The notes below the pieces were generated by a model. The model did not search any database and was not told the origin of the DNA. It was given only the letters and a program-made list of their open reading frames with translations. A DNA stretch of 64,000 nucleotides. Origin: Denitratisoma oestradiolicum. Its GTDB lineage: Bacteria; Pseudomonadota; Gammaproteobacteria; Burkholderiales; Rhodocyclaceae. The stretch covers positions 2,418,001 to 2,482,000 of the forward strand of contig NZ_LR778301.1 in assembly GCF_902813185.1 (NCBI RefSeq). Reading direction: 5' to 3'. Both the position numbers and the translations under genes were made by a program. Shown here one piece after another: positions 55,722 through 64,000 of the stretch (positions are counted from its first letter, which is position 1; every line of letters begins with the position of its first letter).

Positions 55722-56981
55722 TCAGGAAGAAAAATGATGCTGGGCCCGGCGGAAGCCCCACCAGGAAAACAGGCCGAAGCCCATGGCGATCACCAGGGCG
55801 TAGCGCAGGGCCTGGGGCCCGGCCGTCGCCTGCAGCCCATCGCTCAGGAGACCGACGGCGAAAGGCCCCAGGCCGAAACCGATCCAGGTATTGGCGAGGG
55901 CCAGCAAGCCGTTGGCCAGGGCACGCCGATCCGGCGGCACGATGAGACTCATGGCGGTGAACACCGCCGGCAACCACAGGGCACTGACAAATCCGAAAAC
56001 GGCTGCGAAGGCCATGGCCTGGGGAACCGAACCGAAGTTCCAGCCCACGGGCCAGAGAAACACGGCCATGGCGCAGGGAATGCTCAAGGCCAGGCTGAGA
56101 ATGGGGGCACCCAGCGTCCACCGTGGATTCCGTCTCAGCAGGGCGGCGCTGATCCCGCTGCTCATCAGGCCGCCCACCAGGGAGGTCAAGGTGCCCACGA
56201 GGGCCACCAGCATGCCCGCCTGGGCGATCGGCAGGCCATGGACGCGGACCAGGTAAGCCGGCAGCCACATGGCGTAGGCCACGGTCATGAAGGAGCCGAA
56301 ACCGGAACCGATCGCCAGCCAGCGCACAGCGGGCATCGCCCACAGGCGTCCCAGGGCCGCAAGAATGGAGGGGGCGACAGGCGTGACGACGGGATTCAGG
56401 CGCCGAGGCTCGGGTACCCAGAGGGCGACCGCCAGGGCCAGCACCATGCCCGGAATGCCGACGACCCCGAAGGCCGCGCGCCAGCCATGATGGGCCGCCA
56501 CCCAGCCGCCCAGCCCCAGGGCCACCAGGGTGCCCAGATAGGGGCCAGAGAGATAGATGCTCATCACCATGCCCCGCAGGCGCAGTGGGTAGTAATCGGG
56601 TACGAGGGACAGGGACGGCGGCGTCACGCCGGCCTCCGCGCCGGCTGTCAGGAGCCGCAGCAACACCAGAGTCCAGAACCCGGTGGCCCAGCCGCAGGCC
56701 CAGGTGGCGAATCCCCAGCAGAGCATGGCGAGGGCGATCAGCCAGCGGCGGTTGGCACGATCGGCCAGACGCCCCGCCGGCAGGCTCAGCAATCCGAACA
56801 GGAGGGCGAACACCACACCCGCCACCAGCCCCAGGGCACCGTCGGAAACCTGGAATTCCTGCTTGATGGGCTCCAGCAGCACCGACACCACCTGCCGCCC
56901 GGCGAAGGTGAATACGTTGGTGAGCATCAGGATGCCCAGGGCCAGGTGGCAGTGCCAGGCCGGCATGGAATGGATAGACAC
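55722..56981 (-). CDS. MFS transporter
   Basis: A 419-residue inner-membrane protein with about 12 helices. The loop 2-3 motif GLLSLPAGRLADRANRRW is the MFS signature. The N-terminal sequence HLALGILMLTNVFTFAGRQV and helices typical of the spinster/hexuronate-like MFS branch are visible. The start is GTG at 56981 (GAGGG upstream); ATG 56966 is an alternative. It lies between the TetR gene and the sulfotransferase, so it probably moves a substrate or product of this cluster. Confidence 0.9.
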   Translation of the reverse strand: MSIHSMPAWHCHLALGILMLTNVFTFAGRQVVSVLLEPIKQEFQVSDGALGLVAGVVFALLFGLLSLPAGRLADRANRRWLIALAMLCWGFATWACGWATGFWTLVLLRLLTAGAEAGVTPPSLSLVPDYYPLRLRGMVMSIYLSGPYLGTLVALGLGGWVAAHHGWRAAFGVVGIPGMVLALAVALWVPEPRRLNPVVTPVAPSILAALGRLWAMPAVRWLAIGSGFGSFMTVAYAMWLPAYLVRVHGLPIAQAGMLVALVGTLTSLVGGLMSSGISAALLRRNPRWTLGAPILSLALSIPCAMAVFLWPVGWNFGSVPQAMAFAAVFGFVSALWLPAVFTAMSLIVPPDRRALANGLLALANTWIGFGLGPFAVGLLSDGLQATAGPQALRYALVIAMGFGLFSWWGFRRAQHHFSS

Positions 56982-57094
56982 GAAGGCCCGCCCTCGGAAA
57001 AGGAACCGGAGGGAACTTAAAGCGTCGTGGTGGTTCTTCGCAATTCGGATTCAAGGGAAAGCCATGCCCTGGCAAGCCCATGATTCGAAAGCGA

Positions 57095-57817
57095 CTAATC
57101 CCTATCCTGAGTTGTGTTCGGATTCGGCAGATCGACGATGGCGCGCACGATGCGGCCCAGGATGCGATCCAGTTCCGGCGTTCCCAGCAGGTCCGGACGA
57201 TCCTCCACCAGGCTTGCGATCATGGCCCGGATGCCCCGGGCCAGCAGGTGGGCGGCCAGGGGCAAGTGCCCGACCCGATCGCCGACCCCGTGCTCAGCCA
57301 GAATCTGGGTCATGCCATCCACCATTTCAGCCACGCTCAGGCGCCCTTTCTCGTGCATGGCCCAGAGCTGGTAGTGGTGGGTGTAACGCCGATGAAAGTC
57401 CCCGCCAAGGGCCAGCATCTTGCGCTCCACCTGCAGGGTGCGACCGAAAATCTCATCGAGATATTCCGGCAGAGACTGGGCGCGGATCCGGGCGTATTCG
57501 GCATTGGCGACCCGTGCCTCTTGCTGCAGGAGTTCCTCGGCCAGATGGGCCAGAATGGCCTCCCGATTGGGAAAGTATTCGTAGAGGGAACCCACGCCGA
57601 CGCCGGCCCGTTCTGCCACGGCGCGGGTCGTCACCGCGGTGGCACCGCCTTCCGCCAGCAGTGCCCGGGCCGCGATCAACATGCTGTCCACCGTGTGCTT
57701 GGCCCGGCGCTGGGTCGGCAAGCGGCGATGGGTCTCCAGCTTGTTGCGGGCCAATTCCGGCCCTACCTTGGCAGCCCCCGGGCTTTTTTTCCTGCGAACG
57801 GCGGAGGATGACTTCAT
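57095..57817 (-). CDS. TetR-family transcriptional regulator
   Basis: A 240-residue repressor. After a basic N-terminal extension (about 40 residues) comes the HTH: RALLAEGGATAVTTRAVAER, AGVGVGSLYEYFPNREAIL. The C-terminal ligand domain is helical. It lies upstream of the MFS-sulfotransferase-DUF1254-SDR genes on the same strand and is the natural candidate to control them. No operator palindrome was firmly recognised in the 113-bp gap downstream. Its ligand is unknown. Confidence 0.9.
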   Translation of the reverse strand: MKSSSAVRRKKSPGAAKVGPELARNKLETHRRLPTQRRAKHTVDSMLIAARALLAEGGATAVTTRAVAERAGVGVGSLYEYFPNREAILAHLAEELLQQEARVANAEYARIRAQSLPEYLDEIFGRTLQVERKMLALGGDFHRRYTHHYQLWAMHEKGRLSVAEMVDGMTQILAEHGVGDRVGHLPLAAHLLARGIRAMIASLVEDRPDLLGTPELDRILGRIVRAIVDLPNPNTTQDRD

Positions 57818-57839
57818 GGGAAGGCCAGAACGCCAGGCA

Positions 57840-59012
57840 CTAGTCGACAGCCAGGGCCCGCTCCACCAGGCGCACCCAATAACGGATGCCGACAGGAATC
57901 ACGTCGTCATTGAAATCGTAATGGGGACTATGGAGCATGCAGCCACCCTCCCCCGGACCATTGCCCAGCCAGACATAGCAACCCGGCACCACCCGTGACA
58001 GATAGGAAAAGTCCTCCGCCCCCATGCTGGGCTTGAGCTGAGTGAACACCTGGTCGTGGCCCGCCACGCGCCGGGCCGCCTCGCGAGCCACCAGGGTCGG
58101 CAATTCGGCATTGACCGTGGGCGGGTAGCCCCGCTCGAAGCCCAGATCCACCCGCACCCGATAGGTGGTCTCGATGCCAGTGCAGATGCGGCCCATGCCC
58201 TCTTCCATGGCATCCTGAAGCTCCGGGCGGAAGCTGCGTACCGTGCCGCCCAGAAGGGCACTCTCGGGCAAGACGTTGTCGGCATGGCCGGCCTGGAAGC
58301 GGGTCACACTCAACACGGTGGACTCCAGGGGATCGGTATTGCGGGATACCAGGGTCTGCAGGGCCTGCACCAGGGCGCTGCCCGCCACCACCACATCCAC
58401 GGCCTGATGGGGCATGGCCGCATGGCCGCCCCGGCCGGTGATCTCGATGGCGAAACGGTCGGCGGCAGCCATCACCGGCCCCTCCAGCACACCAAAGCTG
58501 CCCGCCGCCATGCCCGGCCAGTTGTGCATGCCGAACACCATGTCCATGGGAAAGCGCTCGAAGAGCCCTTCCTCCACCATCACCCGGCCGCCCCCCTCGT
58601 GTTCCTCGGCGGGCTGGAAGATGAAATAGACCGTGCCGTCGAAGCGGCCCGTGCCACCAAAGTTCACCAGGGACTCGGCCGCTCCCAGCAACATGGCGGT
58701 ATGGCCGTCGTGGCCGCAGGCGTGCATCGCCCCCGGCAAACGCGAATGGTGGGGAAAGGTATTGAGTTCCGTCAGAGGCAGCGCGTCCATGTCCGCCCGC
58801 AGGCCGATGGCCCGACCACTGGAGCCGCATCTCAGCCGCGCCACCACCCCGGTACCGGCGATGCCGCGAAAGACCTCCAGACCGAGTTTTTCCAAATAAG
58901 TCGCCACCACCTCGGCGGTGCGATGTTCCTTGAAGGCCAGTTCCGGGTGGGCATGCAAATCCCGGCGCAGAGCGGCGATACGACTCACAAGATTGGGCAA
59001 CAGTTCTTCCAT
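57840..59012 (-). CDS. M20-family amidohydrolase (hippurate-hydrolase type)
   Basis: A 390-residue metallohydrolase. Metal and catalytic motifs: RRDLHAHPELAFKEHRTAEV, LRADMDALPL, MHACGHDGHTAMLLGAA, FIFQPAEEHEGGGRVMVEEG and, in the dimerisation part, GRGGHAAMPHQAVD; the C-terminal SMGAEDFSYL is typical of the M20D group that cleaves N-acyl amino acids or hippurate. ATG 59012 is the family start; upstream frame is not like the family. It lies 22 bp before the TetR gene on the same strand and might be its transcriptional partner. Confidence 0.92.
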   Translation of the reverse strand: MEELLPNLVSRIAALRRDLHAHPELAFKEHRTAEVVATYLEKLGLEVFRGIAGTGVVARLRCGSSGRAIGLRADMDALPLTELNTFPHHSRLPGAMHACGHDGHTAMLLGAAESLVNFGGTGRFDGTVYFIFQPAEEHEGGGRVMVEEGLFERFPMDMVFGMHNWPGMAAGSFGVLEGPVMAAADRFAIEITGRGGHAAMPHQAVDVVVAGSALVQALQTLVSRNTDPLESTVLSVTRFQAGHADNVLPESALLGGTVRSFRPELQDAMEEGMGRICTGIETTYRVRVDLGFERGYPPTVNAELPTLVAREAARRVAGHDQVFTQLKPSMGAEDFSYLSRVVPGCYVWLGNGPGEGGCMLHSPHYDFNDDVIPVGIRYWVRLVERALAVD

Positions 59013-59076
59013 GCTTGGGGCTCTTCTTTCTGAATTGCCACGATAATGTAGCACTCCCCCATTGTTCCCCGCCGCC

Positions 59077-60540
59077 ATGACCGCCATTCTTCGCTCCGCC
59101 GCGCTGCGCGAACTCGAATCCCGCCATGCCAATGCCCAGCCGTCCCTGATGGAGCGGGCCGGCCAGGCCGCCGCCCGCCTGGCCCTGGCGCTCCAGGCGC
59201 CTCTGGCGGCGCCACCGCTGATCTTCGCCGGCCCCGGCAACAATGGCGGCGATGCCCTGGTGATGGCCCGCCTGCTGCGGCAGCAGGGCTTGCAGCCGGT
59301 GGTGGTATTCACCGGCGAGGAGGAGCGCCTGCCGCCCGATGCCCGCCACGCCTTCCTGGCTTGGCAACAGGCCGGCGGCGAAGTGCACAGCGAAGTGCCC
59401 CCCGGCCACTACGGCCTGGTGGTGGATGGCCTCTTCGGTATCGGTCTCTCCCGCCCCCTGGACGAGCGCTACCTGAGCTGGGTGGAGCGCATCAATGGCT
59501 ACGGCGGCCCGGTGCTGGCCCTGGACTGTCCCTCGGGCCTGGACAGCGAAACCGGGCGCATCCTCGGGGCCGCCGTGCGGGCCAGTCACACGCTCAGCTT
59601 CATCGCCCTGAAGCCGGGCCTCTTGACCCTGGATGGCCCGGACTGCTGCGGCGAACTGAGCGTGGACGACCTGAGCCTGGGTCAGGACTTGGCTGCCGCA
59701 TCCGGTGGCCAAAAAGTGGAACGCCCCCTCTTCGCCGCCGAACTGAAACCCCGGCCGAAGAACAGCCACAAGGGCAGCCACGGCTCGGCCGGCATCATCG
59801 GCGGCGCCCCGGGCATGGCCGGGGCAGCCCTGCTGGCGGGCCGGGCCGCACTGAAGCTGGGGGCCGGGCGGGTCTATGTGGGCATGCTGGAACGGCTCAG
59901 CGTGGACCCGATCCAGCCGGAACTGATGCTGCGCCCTGCCGAAGAAGTGCTGACGCTATCCACCGCCCTGGCCCTGGGCCCCGGACTCGGTCAATCCGGC
60001 CCGGCCCAGGAACTGCTCTACCAGGCGATTGATGTTCCCCTGCCCCTGCTGATCGACGCCGACGGGCTCAACCTGTTGGCCAAGCATCCCGTGTTGGCGG
60101 GCCGGCTGGCCCGGCGCAGCACCCCATCCCTGCTCACCCCCCACCCGGCGGAGGCCGCCCGGCTGCTGGATTGCCCCCTGGAGCAGGTGCAGCAGGATCG
60201 CGTCGCGGCGGCCCAGGAAATCGCCCGCCGCTTCAACAGCATCGCCGTGCTCAAGGGCTGCGGCAGCATCATCGCCAGCCCCGATGGTCAGTGGTTCATC
60301 AACACCACCGGCAATCCGGGCCTGGCCTCGGCCGGCAGCGGCGACGTGTTGAGCGGGATCATCGTCGCCCTGTTGGCCCAGGGCTGGCCCCCCCTGGCTG
60401 CCGCATTGGCCGGCGTGCATCTGCATGGCGCGGCGGCGGACGCACAGGCGGCGCAGCAGATCGGTCCAGTGGGCCTGACGGCGGGCGAACTGCCCGATGC
60501 TGCCCGCCAACTGTTCAACGCCTGGATGCCCGATGCCTGA
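59077..60540 (+). CDS. nnr: Bifunctional NAD(P)HX epimerase/dehydratase
   Basis: A 487-residue enzyme that repairs hydrated NADH and NADPH. The N-terminal YjeF/NnrE epimerase domain (about 1-205) has PLIFAGPGNNGGDALVMARL and VLALDCPSGLDSETG; the C-terminal NnrD carbohydrate-kinase-like domain (about 225-487) has NSHKGSHGSAGIIGGAPGMA, LLTPHPAEAARLLD and the ADP-site TTGNPGLASAGSGDVLSGII. ATG 59077 chosen over TTG 59062. Its last 8 bases overlap the EamA gene start; divergent from the amidohydrolase. Confidence 0.95.
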   Translation: MTAILRSAALRELESRHANAQPSLMERAGQAAARLALALQAPLAAPPLIFAGPGNNGGDALVMARLLRQQGLQPVVVFTGEEERLPPDARHAFLAWQQAGGEVHSEVPPGHYGLVVDGLFGIGLSRPLDERYLSWVERINGYGGPVLALDCPSGLDSETGRILGAAVRASHTLSFIALKPGLLTLDGPDCCGELSVDDLSLGQDLAAASGGQKVERPLFAAELKPRPKNSHKGSHGSAGIIGGAPGMAGAALLAGRAALKLGAGRVYVGMLERLSVDPIQPELMLRPAEEVLTLSTALALGPGLGQSGPAQELLYQAIDVPLPLLIDADGLNLLAKHPVLAGRLARRSTPSLLTPHPAEAARLLDCPLEQVQQDRVAAAQEIARRFNSIAVLKGCGSIIASPDGQWFINTTGNPGLASAGSGDVLSGIIVALLAQGWPPLAAALAGVHLHGAAADAQAAQQIGPVGLTAGELPDAARQLFNAWMPDA

Positions 60541-61399
60541 ACAACACCCGATGCGGGGCATCGTCCTGATGTCCGCCAGCCTGCTGCTGTTCTCCTGCCT
60601 GGACGCCATCACCAAGCACCTGCTGCAAACCTATTCCGTGCCCCTGGTGATCTGGGCCCGCTACACCGTGCACTGGCTGTTGATGCTGTTCATCCTCGGC
60701 CCTTCCATGGGCCTTCGGCTCCTGGACGCCCGACGTCCAGGCCTGATGCTGCTGCGCTCCTTGTGTCTGCTGGCAACCTCGGGCTGCGGCGTTGCCGCTT
60801 TCAGCCAGATGCCACTGGCGGAGACCTCGGCCATCATCTACATCGCTCCGGTGATGGTGGCCCTGCTGGCCGGTCCCATGCTCGGGGAAAAAGTTCATCG
60901 GCATCACTGGCTCGCCATGGGCATCGGCTTTTGCGGCATGTTGCTGATCGCCCATCCGGGCGGCCAGGTCACCCCGACGGGCATCCTGCTCGCGGTCGGC
61001 GCCGCGGCCTTCTTCAGCCTCTACCAGATACTCACCCGCAAGCTCTCCCTGACGGAAAACCTCTGGGCCCTGGTGTTCCATCCGGCCCTCACCGGCAGCC
61101 TGTTGATGAGCCTCAGCCTGCCCCTGATCTGGCCGGATACGCTGCCACCCTGGCCCGACCTGCTGCAGCTGGGTGCCATCGGCGGCATCGCCGTCCTCGG
61201 CTATGCCGTCCAGACCCGGGCCTTTCGTCATGCCCCCGTCTCCCAGTTGGTACCCCTGGGCTATTCCCAGTTGATCTGGTCCACCCTGCTGGGCTGGCTG
61301 GTCTTCAACCATCTGCCCGATGGCCCGGCCATCATAGGCATTGCCCTGATCGCCGTCGGCGGGCTGGTGGTGATCCGGTCCCAGCGCACAAAAGCCTGA
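60533..61399 (+). CDS. EamA/DMT-family transporter
   Basis: A 288-residue inner-membrane protein with about ten helices in two EamA repeats (first SASLLLFSCLDAITKHLLQT, second LLAVGAAAFFSLYQILTRKL). The first-repeat motif AETSAIIYIAPVMVALLAG and second-repeat VSQLVPLGYSQLIWSTLLGW are typical. The substrate is unknown, possibly amino acids or metabolites. It overlaps the nnr gene by 8 nt, so the two are co-transcribed. Confidence 0.9.
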   Translation: MPEQHPMRGIVLMSASLLLFSCLDAITKHLLQTYSVPLVIWARYTVHWLLMLFILGPSMGLRLLDARRPGLMLLRSLCLLATSGCGVAAFSQMPLAETSAIIYIAPVMVALLAGPMLGEKVHRHHWLAMGIGFCGMLLIAHPGGQVTPTGILLAVGAAAFFSLYQILTRKLSLTENLWALVFHPALTGSLLMSLSLPLIWPDTLPPWPDLLQLGAIGGIAVLGYAVQTRAFRHAPVSQLVPLGYSQLIWSTLLGWLVFNHLPDGPAIIGIALIAVGGLVVIRSQRTKA

Positions 61400-61454
61400 C
61401 CCGCTTCCGACATGGGCTAGAATCCACGCTCCCTTTCCGGAGCCAATACCTAGC

Positions 61455-62303
61455 ATGGATTTCTCGATTCCCCTTGCCGCTGAAGTCGAACGCAATGTGC
61501 TGGCTGCTCTGGTTGAAGACATCGGCAGCGGCGACCTCACCGCCCTGCTCACGCCCAACGGCCACCCGGCGCGGGGCATCGTGATCAGCCGCGAACCTGC
61601 CGTACTTTGTGGACGGGCCTGGTTCGACGCCTGCTTCCTGCACCTGGACCCCACCGCCCGCATCGTCTGGCATGTGCGGGATGGCGAGGCGATCTCATCA
61701 GGGCAGACTCTCTGCGAGATTCACGCCAGCACCCGCGCCCTGCTCACGGCGGAACGGCCGGCCCTGAATTTCCTGCAACTGCTGTCCGGCACGGCCACGG
61801 CCACCCGCCGCCATGTGGATGCGGTAGCAGGCACCCGGGCCTGCATCGTGGATACCCGCAAGACCCTGCCTGGCCTGCGTCTGGCCCAGAAATACGCCGT
61901 GCGTTGCGGCGGCGGCACCAACCACCGTCTCGGACTCTATGACGGCATCCTGATCAAGGAAAACCACATCATGGCCGCTGGCGGCGTCAGTGCCGCCCTG
62001 GAGCAGGCCCGCGCCCTGGGACGGGGTGATGTATTCATCCAGATAGAAGTGGAAAACCTGGAACAACTGGCCGAAGCCATCGATGCCGGCGCCACGATGA
62101 TCCTGTTGGACAACATGAGCCTCCAGGAAATGCACCAGGCCGTGGGCCTCACCGCCGGTCGAGCCAAGCTGGAAGCCTCGGGCGGCGTCAATCTCGACAC
62201 GGTGCGCGCCATCGCCGAGACCGGCGTGGACCGCATTTCCATCGGCAGCCTGACCAAGGACGTGCGGGCCATCGACCTGTCGCTGCGCCACGTGGAATCC
62301 TAA
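61455..62303 (+). CDS. nadC: Nicotinate-nucleotide pyrophosphorylase (quinolinate phosphoribosyltransferase)
   Basis: A 282-residue enzyme of NAD synthesis that turns quinolinate and PRPP into nicotinate mononucleotide. Motifs: EDIGSGDLTA, RPALNFLQLLSGTATATRR, VDTRKTLPGLRLAQKYAVRC, GGGTNHRLGLYDGILIKENH, EVENLEQLAEAIDAG, ASGGVNLDTVRAIAETGVD and RISIGSLTK at the phosphate-binding end. The 55-bp gap upstream contains a TAGAAT -10-like box. It is followed by tRNA-Ser. Confidence 0.97.
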   Translation: MDFSIPLAAEVERNVLAALVEDIGSGDLTALLTPNGHPARGIVISREPAVLCGRAWFDACFLHLDPTARIVWHVRDGEAISSGQTLCEIHASTRALLTAERPALNFLQLLSGTATATRRHVDAVAGTRACIVDTRKTLPGLRLAQKYAVRCGGGTNHRLGLYDGILIKENHIMAAGGVSAALEQARALGRGDVFIQIEVENLEQLAEAIDAGATMILLDNMSLQEMHQAVGLTAGRAKLEASGGVNLDTVRAIAETGVDRISIGSLTKDVRAIDLSLRHVES

Positions 62304-62313
62304 GAATCTCTGC

Positions 62314-62319
62314 TAGAAT
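62314..62319 (+). promoter_or_regulatory. -10 box for tRNA-Ser
   Basis: TAGAAT followed by a GC-rich discriminator (GCGCCCC) ends 14 bp before the tRNA, the usual layout of a stable-RNA promoter. The -35 element would lie in the nadC end and is weak. Confidence 0.4.
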
Positions 62320-62333
62320 GCGCCCCTCTTTCC

Positions 62334-62424
62334 GGAGAGGTGGATGAGCGGTTTAAGTCGCACGCCTGGAAAGCGTGTTTGGGGTAATACCCCAACGCGG
62401 GTTCGAATCCCGCCCTCTCCGCCA
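62334..62424 (+). tRNA. tRNA-Ser (anticodon GGA)
   Basis: A class II tRNA with encoded CCA. The acceptor stem GGAGAGG pairs with CCTCTCC, the anticodon stem CACGC/GCGTG holds the loop CTGGAAA (anticodon GGA), a long variable arm (TTGGGG/CCCCAA) is present, and the T-arm is GCGGGTTCGAATCCCGC. It reads UCC/UCU serine codons. Its 3' end is the typical attachment site for tyrosine-integrase elements, and mobile-type genes begin within 90 bp downstream. Confidence 0.97.
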
Positions 62425-62434
62425 AAAGCATAGT

Positions 62435-62470
62435 AAAAAAGCGCCTCTACGGGCGCTTTTTTATTTTTTA
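62435..62470 (+). terminator. Intrinsic terminator after tRNA-Ser
   Basis: AAAAAAGCGCC and GGCGCTTTTTT form a stem with 6-nt loop, followed by ATTTTTT. It ends the tRNA transcript; the symmetric A/T runs would also stop transcription from the opposite strand. Confidence 0.85.
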
Positions 62471-62510
62471 CACCATCCTTTCTACCATAAAGAATTCGGC
62501 TTGAATTTGG

Positions 62511-63386
62511 TCAATTCGCTAGCCGTTCAAGTCTTTTCGTCAGATTCGAGTTGGGTTTCGCGGTTGCTGTAGCCTTATCAGCACCCTCTGTCCCGTAAAA
62601 CTCCTCCATCACTGCATCTCCCTCATCGGCACTCTCCTCAAACGTCCCATTGGCAAACCCTAGCCGGGCTGCCTCATCCAGGGCCTGCTGATCAAACCCC
62701 GCTTCCACCCGTGCTGCCTGGGTCTGCCGAGCCTGTGCCAAGGCTTCCTCCAGCGCCATCCCTGCTCTTACCGTGATATCCACATAGTAAATGGGTGCCC
62801 GATGGCTTTGAGTCGTGGATTTCCCTCTCAGTCGGAGCTCCAGAGGCAGGCAGGCCAGTTTGTTGCCAGAAATGGCCTTGAAGTAGTGCAGCCTCGCCGC
62901 CAGGGTGCGGATACTGTTGAACCCCGTCGTCCGAAACACAAAGCTCCCCAGGGGGTCATCATCCCCAATCACCACGTTAAGCCGCCCATAGGGCTTGCAT
63001 TGCTTGCCCTCGGCTACGGGACAGGCCTCTGGTGACGGACAGGGCAAGGGCTGAATCCCGCTATCAGTTACCCGCTTGCACTGTTCTCCATTGCCGACAC
63101 AGAGAGGGCGACCAGTTAGGCGGTCAAAGAAGCTGTACTCCGCTCGGAAGTTCAGATCCGGGTCGTTGAACAGCAGCCGGATCGGGATGGAGCGGATCTT
63201 TCCGCCCTGGTCCTTCCGCAACCCTTCATCCAGGGGATGGGCCACCCAACCCTCCCGGCCCTGTACTTGGCTGTTGATGGTGAATTGATCATCCTTCTCC
63301 GGCAAACGCTTACCGTTCTTCTCAACCACTTTGCCAATGGAAATCCGTCCAATGATGGGCGGAGTGATCGCCAAGCCTTTCAGCAT
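62511..63386 (-). CDS. Gp3-like (recombination-directionality-factor-like) phage/ICE protein
   Basis: A 291-residue protein of the type often called hydrolase or metal-binding protein in integrative elements and phages (Gp3-like family, related to recombination directionality factors). It begins MLKGLAITPPIIGRISIGKV. A cysteine-containing stretch (CVGNGEQCKRVT, LPCPSPEACPVAEGKQCKPY, about residues 95-130) with Cys spaced as a metal site is followed by GRLNVVIGDDDPLGSFVFRT and a C-terminal helix/acidic tail. Residues from 17 codons upstream were rejected for the ATG at 63386. Context: next to a YqaJ-type exonuclease. Function unproven. Confidence 0.75.
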   Translation of the reverse strand: MLKGLAITPPIIGRISIGKVVEKNGKRLPEKDDQFTINSQVQGREGWVAHPLDEGLRKDQGGKIRSIPIRLLFNDPDLNFRAEYSFFDRLTGRPLCVGNGEQCKRVTDSGIQPLPCPSPEACPVAEGKQCKPYGRLNVVIGDDDPLGSFVFRTTGFNSIRTLAARLHYFKAISGNKLACLPLELRLRGKSTTQSHRAPIYYVDITVRAGMALEEALAQARQTQAARVEAGFDQQALDEAARLGFANGTFEESADEGDAVMEEFYGTEGADKATATAKPNSNLTKRLERLAN

Positions 63387-63489
63387 GGTGTGTCTCCTTG
63401 ATATAGACGCGACTGCCCCTCCCAATCGGGATGCCATCCGGGGCAGTCAATGAATGCCCTGATGGATGGGCGTAGGTCAGGTGTTGGAA

Positions 63490-64000
63490 CTACAGAACGA
63501 TGAAGCGGCGACTGCCCGGCTTGGAGATGCGGTACTGGGTGGCCAGTGCCGGGTGATCCTGGAGTAGCCTAGGAAGGTCAATAGTCGTCCCGTCCTTGCT
63601 CTTTTTCCAGCTCACTTCGCCGGTTTCGAATACGGCACGACTGGCATCCCCCATGGCTTGCTGGAGGGTTTGCTTGAGTTGGGCCTCGACCTTCTCCTGC
63701 TCGGCCAGGGTGGCTCGGACATTGATCCAATCAGCAAAGGTGGCCGACAAGGTCCGATCCTGCGTGAAATCCAGAGTCGTGCCCAAGTCCTGGGGGTAAA
63801 GGCAGCGCAAGGCCAGTTCCGCCGATTCACTGCCATCGGCCGGCGGTGGGGTATCGGTTTCCACGAAGTGCCAGAACGCGGCTTCCAGTCGGATCAGGGA
63901 ATCGATCAGGCCTTGATCCCGGTCGATCCGATGAATTCTCAGTTCCTGACCGCAGATCAGGACGGCCACATCCGCAGCCGCCTTGCCGGTCACCGCCAAC
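63490..64000 (-). CDS. YqaJ-like viral recombinase/exonuclease, C-terminal fragment
   Basis: At least 170 residues of a protein whose N-terminus lies past the window end. The visible part runs AVTGKAAADVAVLICGQELR, IHRIDRDQGLIDSLIRLEAA, FWHFVETDTPPP and the C-terminal ISKPGSRRFIVL. This fits the C-terminal half of YqaJ/lambda-exonuclease-like proteins found with Bet/RecT annealing proteins: strand VAVLICGQELRIHRIDRD is the usual core strand, and VETDTPPPADGSES the linker. The catalytic Asp/Glu residues should lie in the missing part or at its start. Same strand as the Gp3-like gene, 103 bp upstream. Confidence 0.75.
   Translation of the reverse strand, partial: LAVTGKAAADVAVLICGQELRIHRIDRDQGLIDSLIRLEAAFWHFVETDTPPPADGSESAELALRCLYPQDLGTTLDFTQDRTLSATFADWINVRATLAEQEKVEAQLKQTLQQAMGDASRAVFETGEVSWKKSKDGTTIDLPRLLQDHPALATQYRISKPGSRRFIVL

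Overview
The window is a stretch of high-GC chromosome from a Gram-negative bacterium, most likely a betaproteobacterium of the Rhodocyclales or Nitrosomonadales type. I infer this from gene order (pyrG-kdsA-eno-ftsB, bamE-dapB-carAB-greA, rlmE-ftsH-folP-glmM, hrcA/hemH/grpE-dnaK-dnaJ) and from the protein sequences; no 16S rRNA gene is present. Most of it is dense housekeeping core with many 1-11 nt start/stop overlaps and few long gaps. Several genes have GTG or TTG starts.

Layout. 1-2.25 kb: a signalling operon with a globin-coupled PAS histidine kinase and two stand-alone receiver proteins. 2.28-6.67 kb: ftsB, eno, kdsA, pyrG. 6.75-11.64 kb: a ppx-led operon encoding an MCE/Mla-type lipid transport system (permease with STAS-like N-terminus, ATPase, MCE protein, auxiliary lipoprotein). 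11.85-13.66 kb: a ZIP metal transporter and a cNMP-GGDEF diguanylate cyclase. 13.8-14.05 kb: a non-coding element rich in inverted repeats. 14.09-17.9 kb: map-glnD-cNMP protein. 17.9-22.75 kb: rlmE-ftsH-folP-glmM. 22.8-30.0 kb: yhbY, then bamE-dapB-carA-carB-greA-DUF4149. 30.1-36.8 kb: fur, recN, nadK, hrcA, hemH and an orphan EF-hand-like protein. 36.8-40.7 kb: grpE-dnaK-dnaJ with a sigma-32-like promoter and conspicuous hairpins. 40.7-49.5 kb: an FNR-like regulator, cysS, a TPR protein and an L,D-transpeptidase sharing a similar C-terminal domain, two cyclophilins, lpxH, recQ, gpx.

49.7-57.8 kb looks accessory: a class A acid phosphatase, then a same-strand cluster TetR-MFS-sulfotransferase-DUF1254-SDR-DUF1254 with no function I can assign. 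It is the best candidate here for an undescribed pathway. 57.8-62.3 kb: an M20 amidohydrolase, the NAD(P)HX repair enzyme, an EamA transporter and nadC. At 62.33 kb lies tRNA-Ser(GGA). Beyond it are two genes of mobile-element type, a Gp3-like (recombination-directionality-factor-like) protein and a YqaJ-type exonuclease cut by the window end. They suggest an integrated phage or conjugative element using the tRNA as its attachment site.

A dispersed intergenic repeat family (copies near 4.0, 11.75 and 34.4 kb) always lies downstream of a stop codon in the same orientation.
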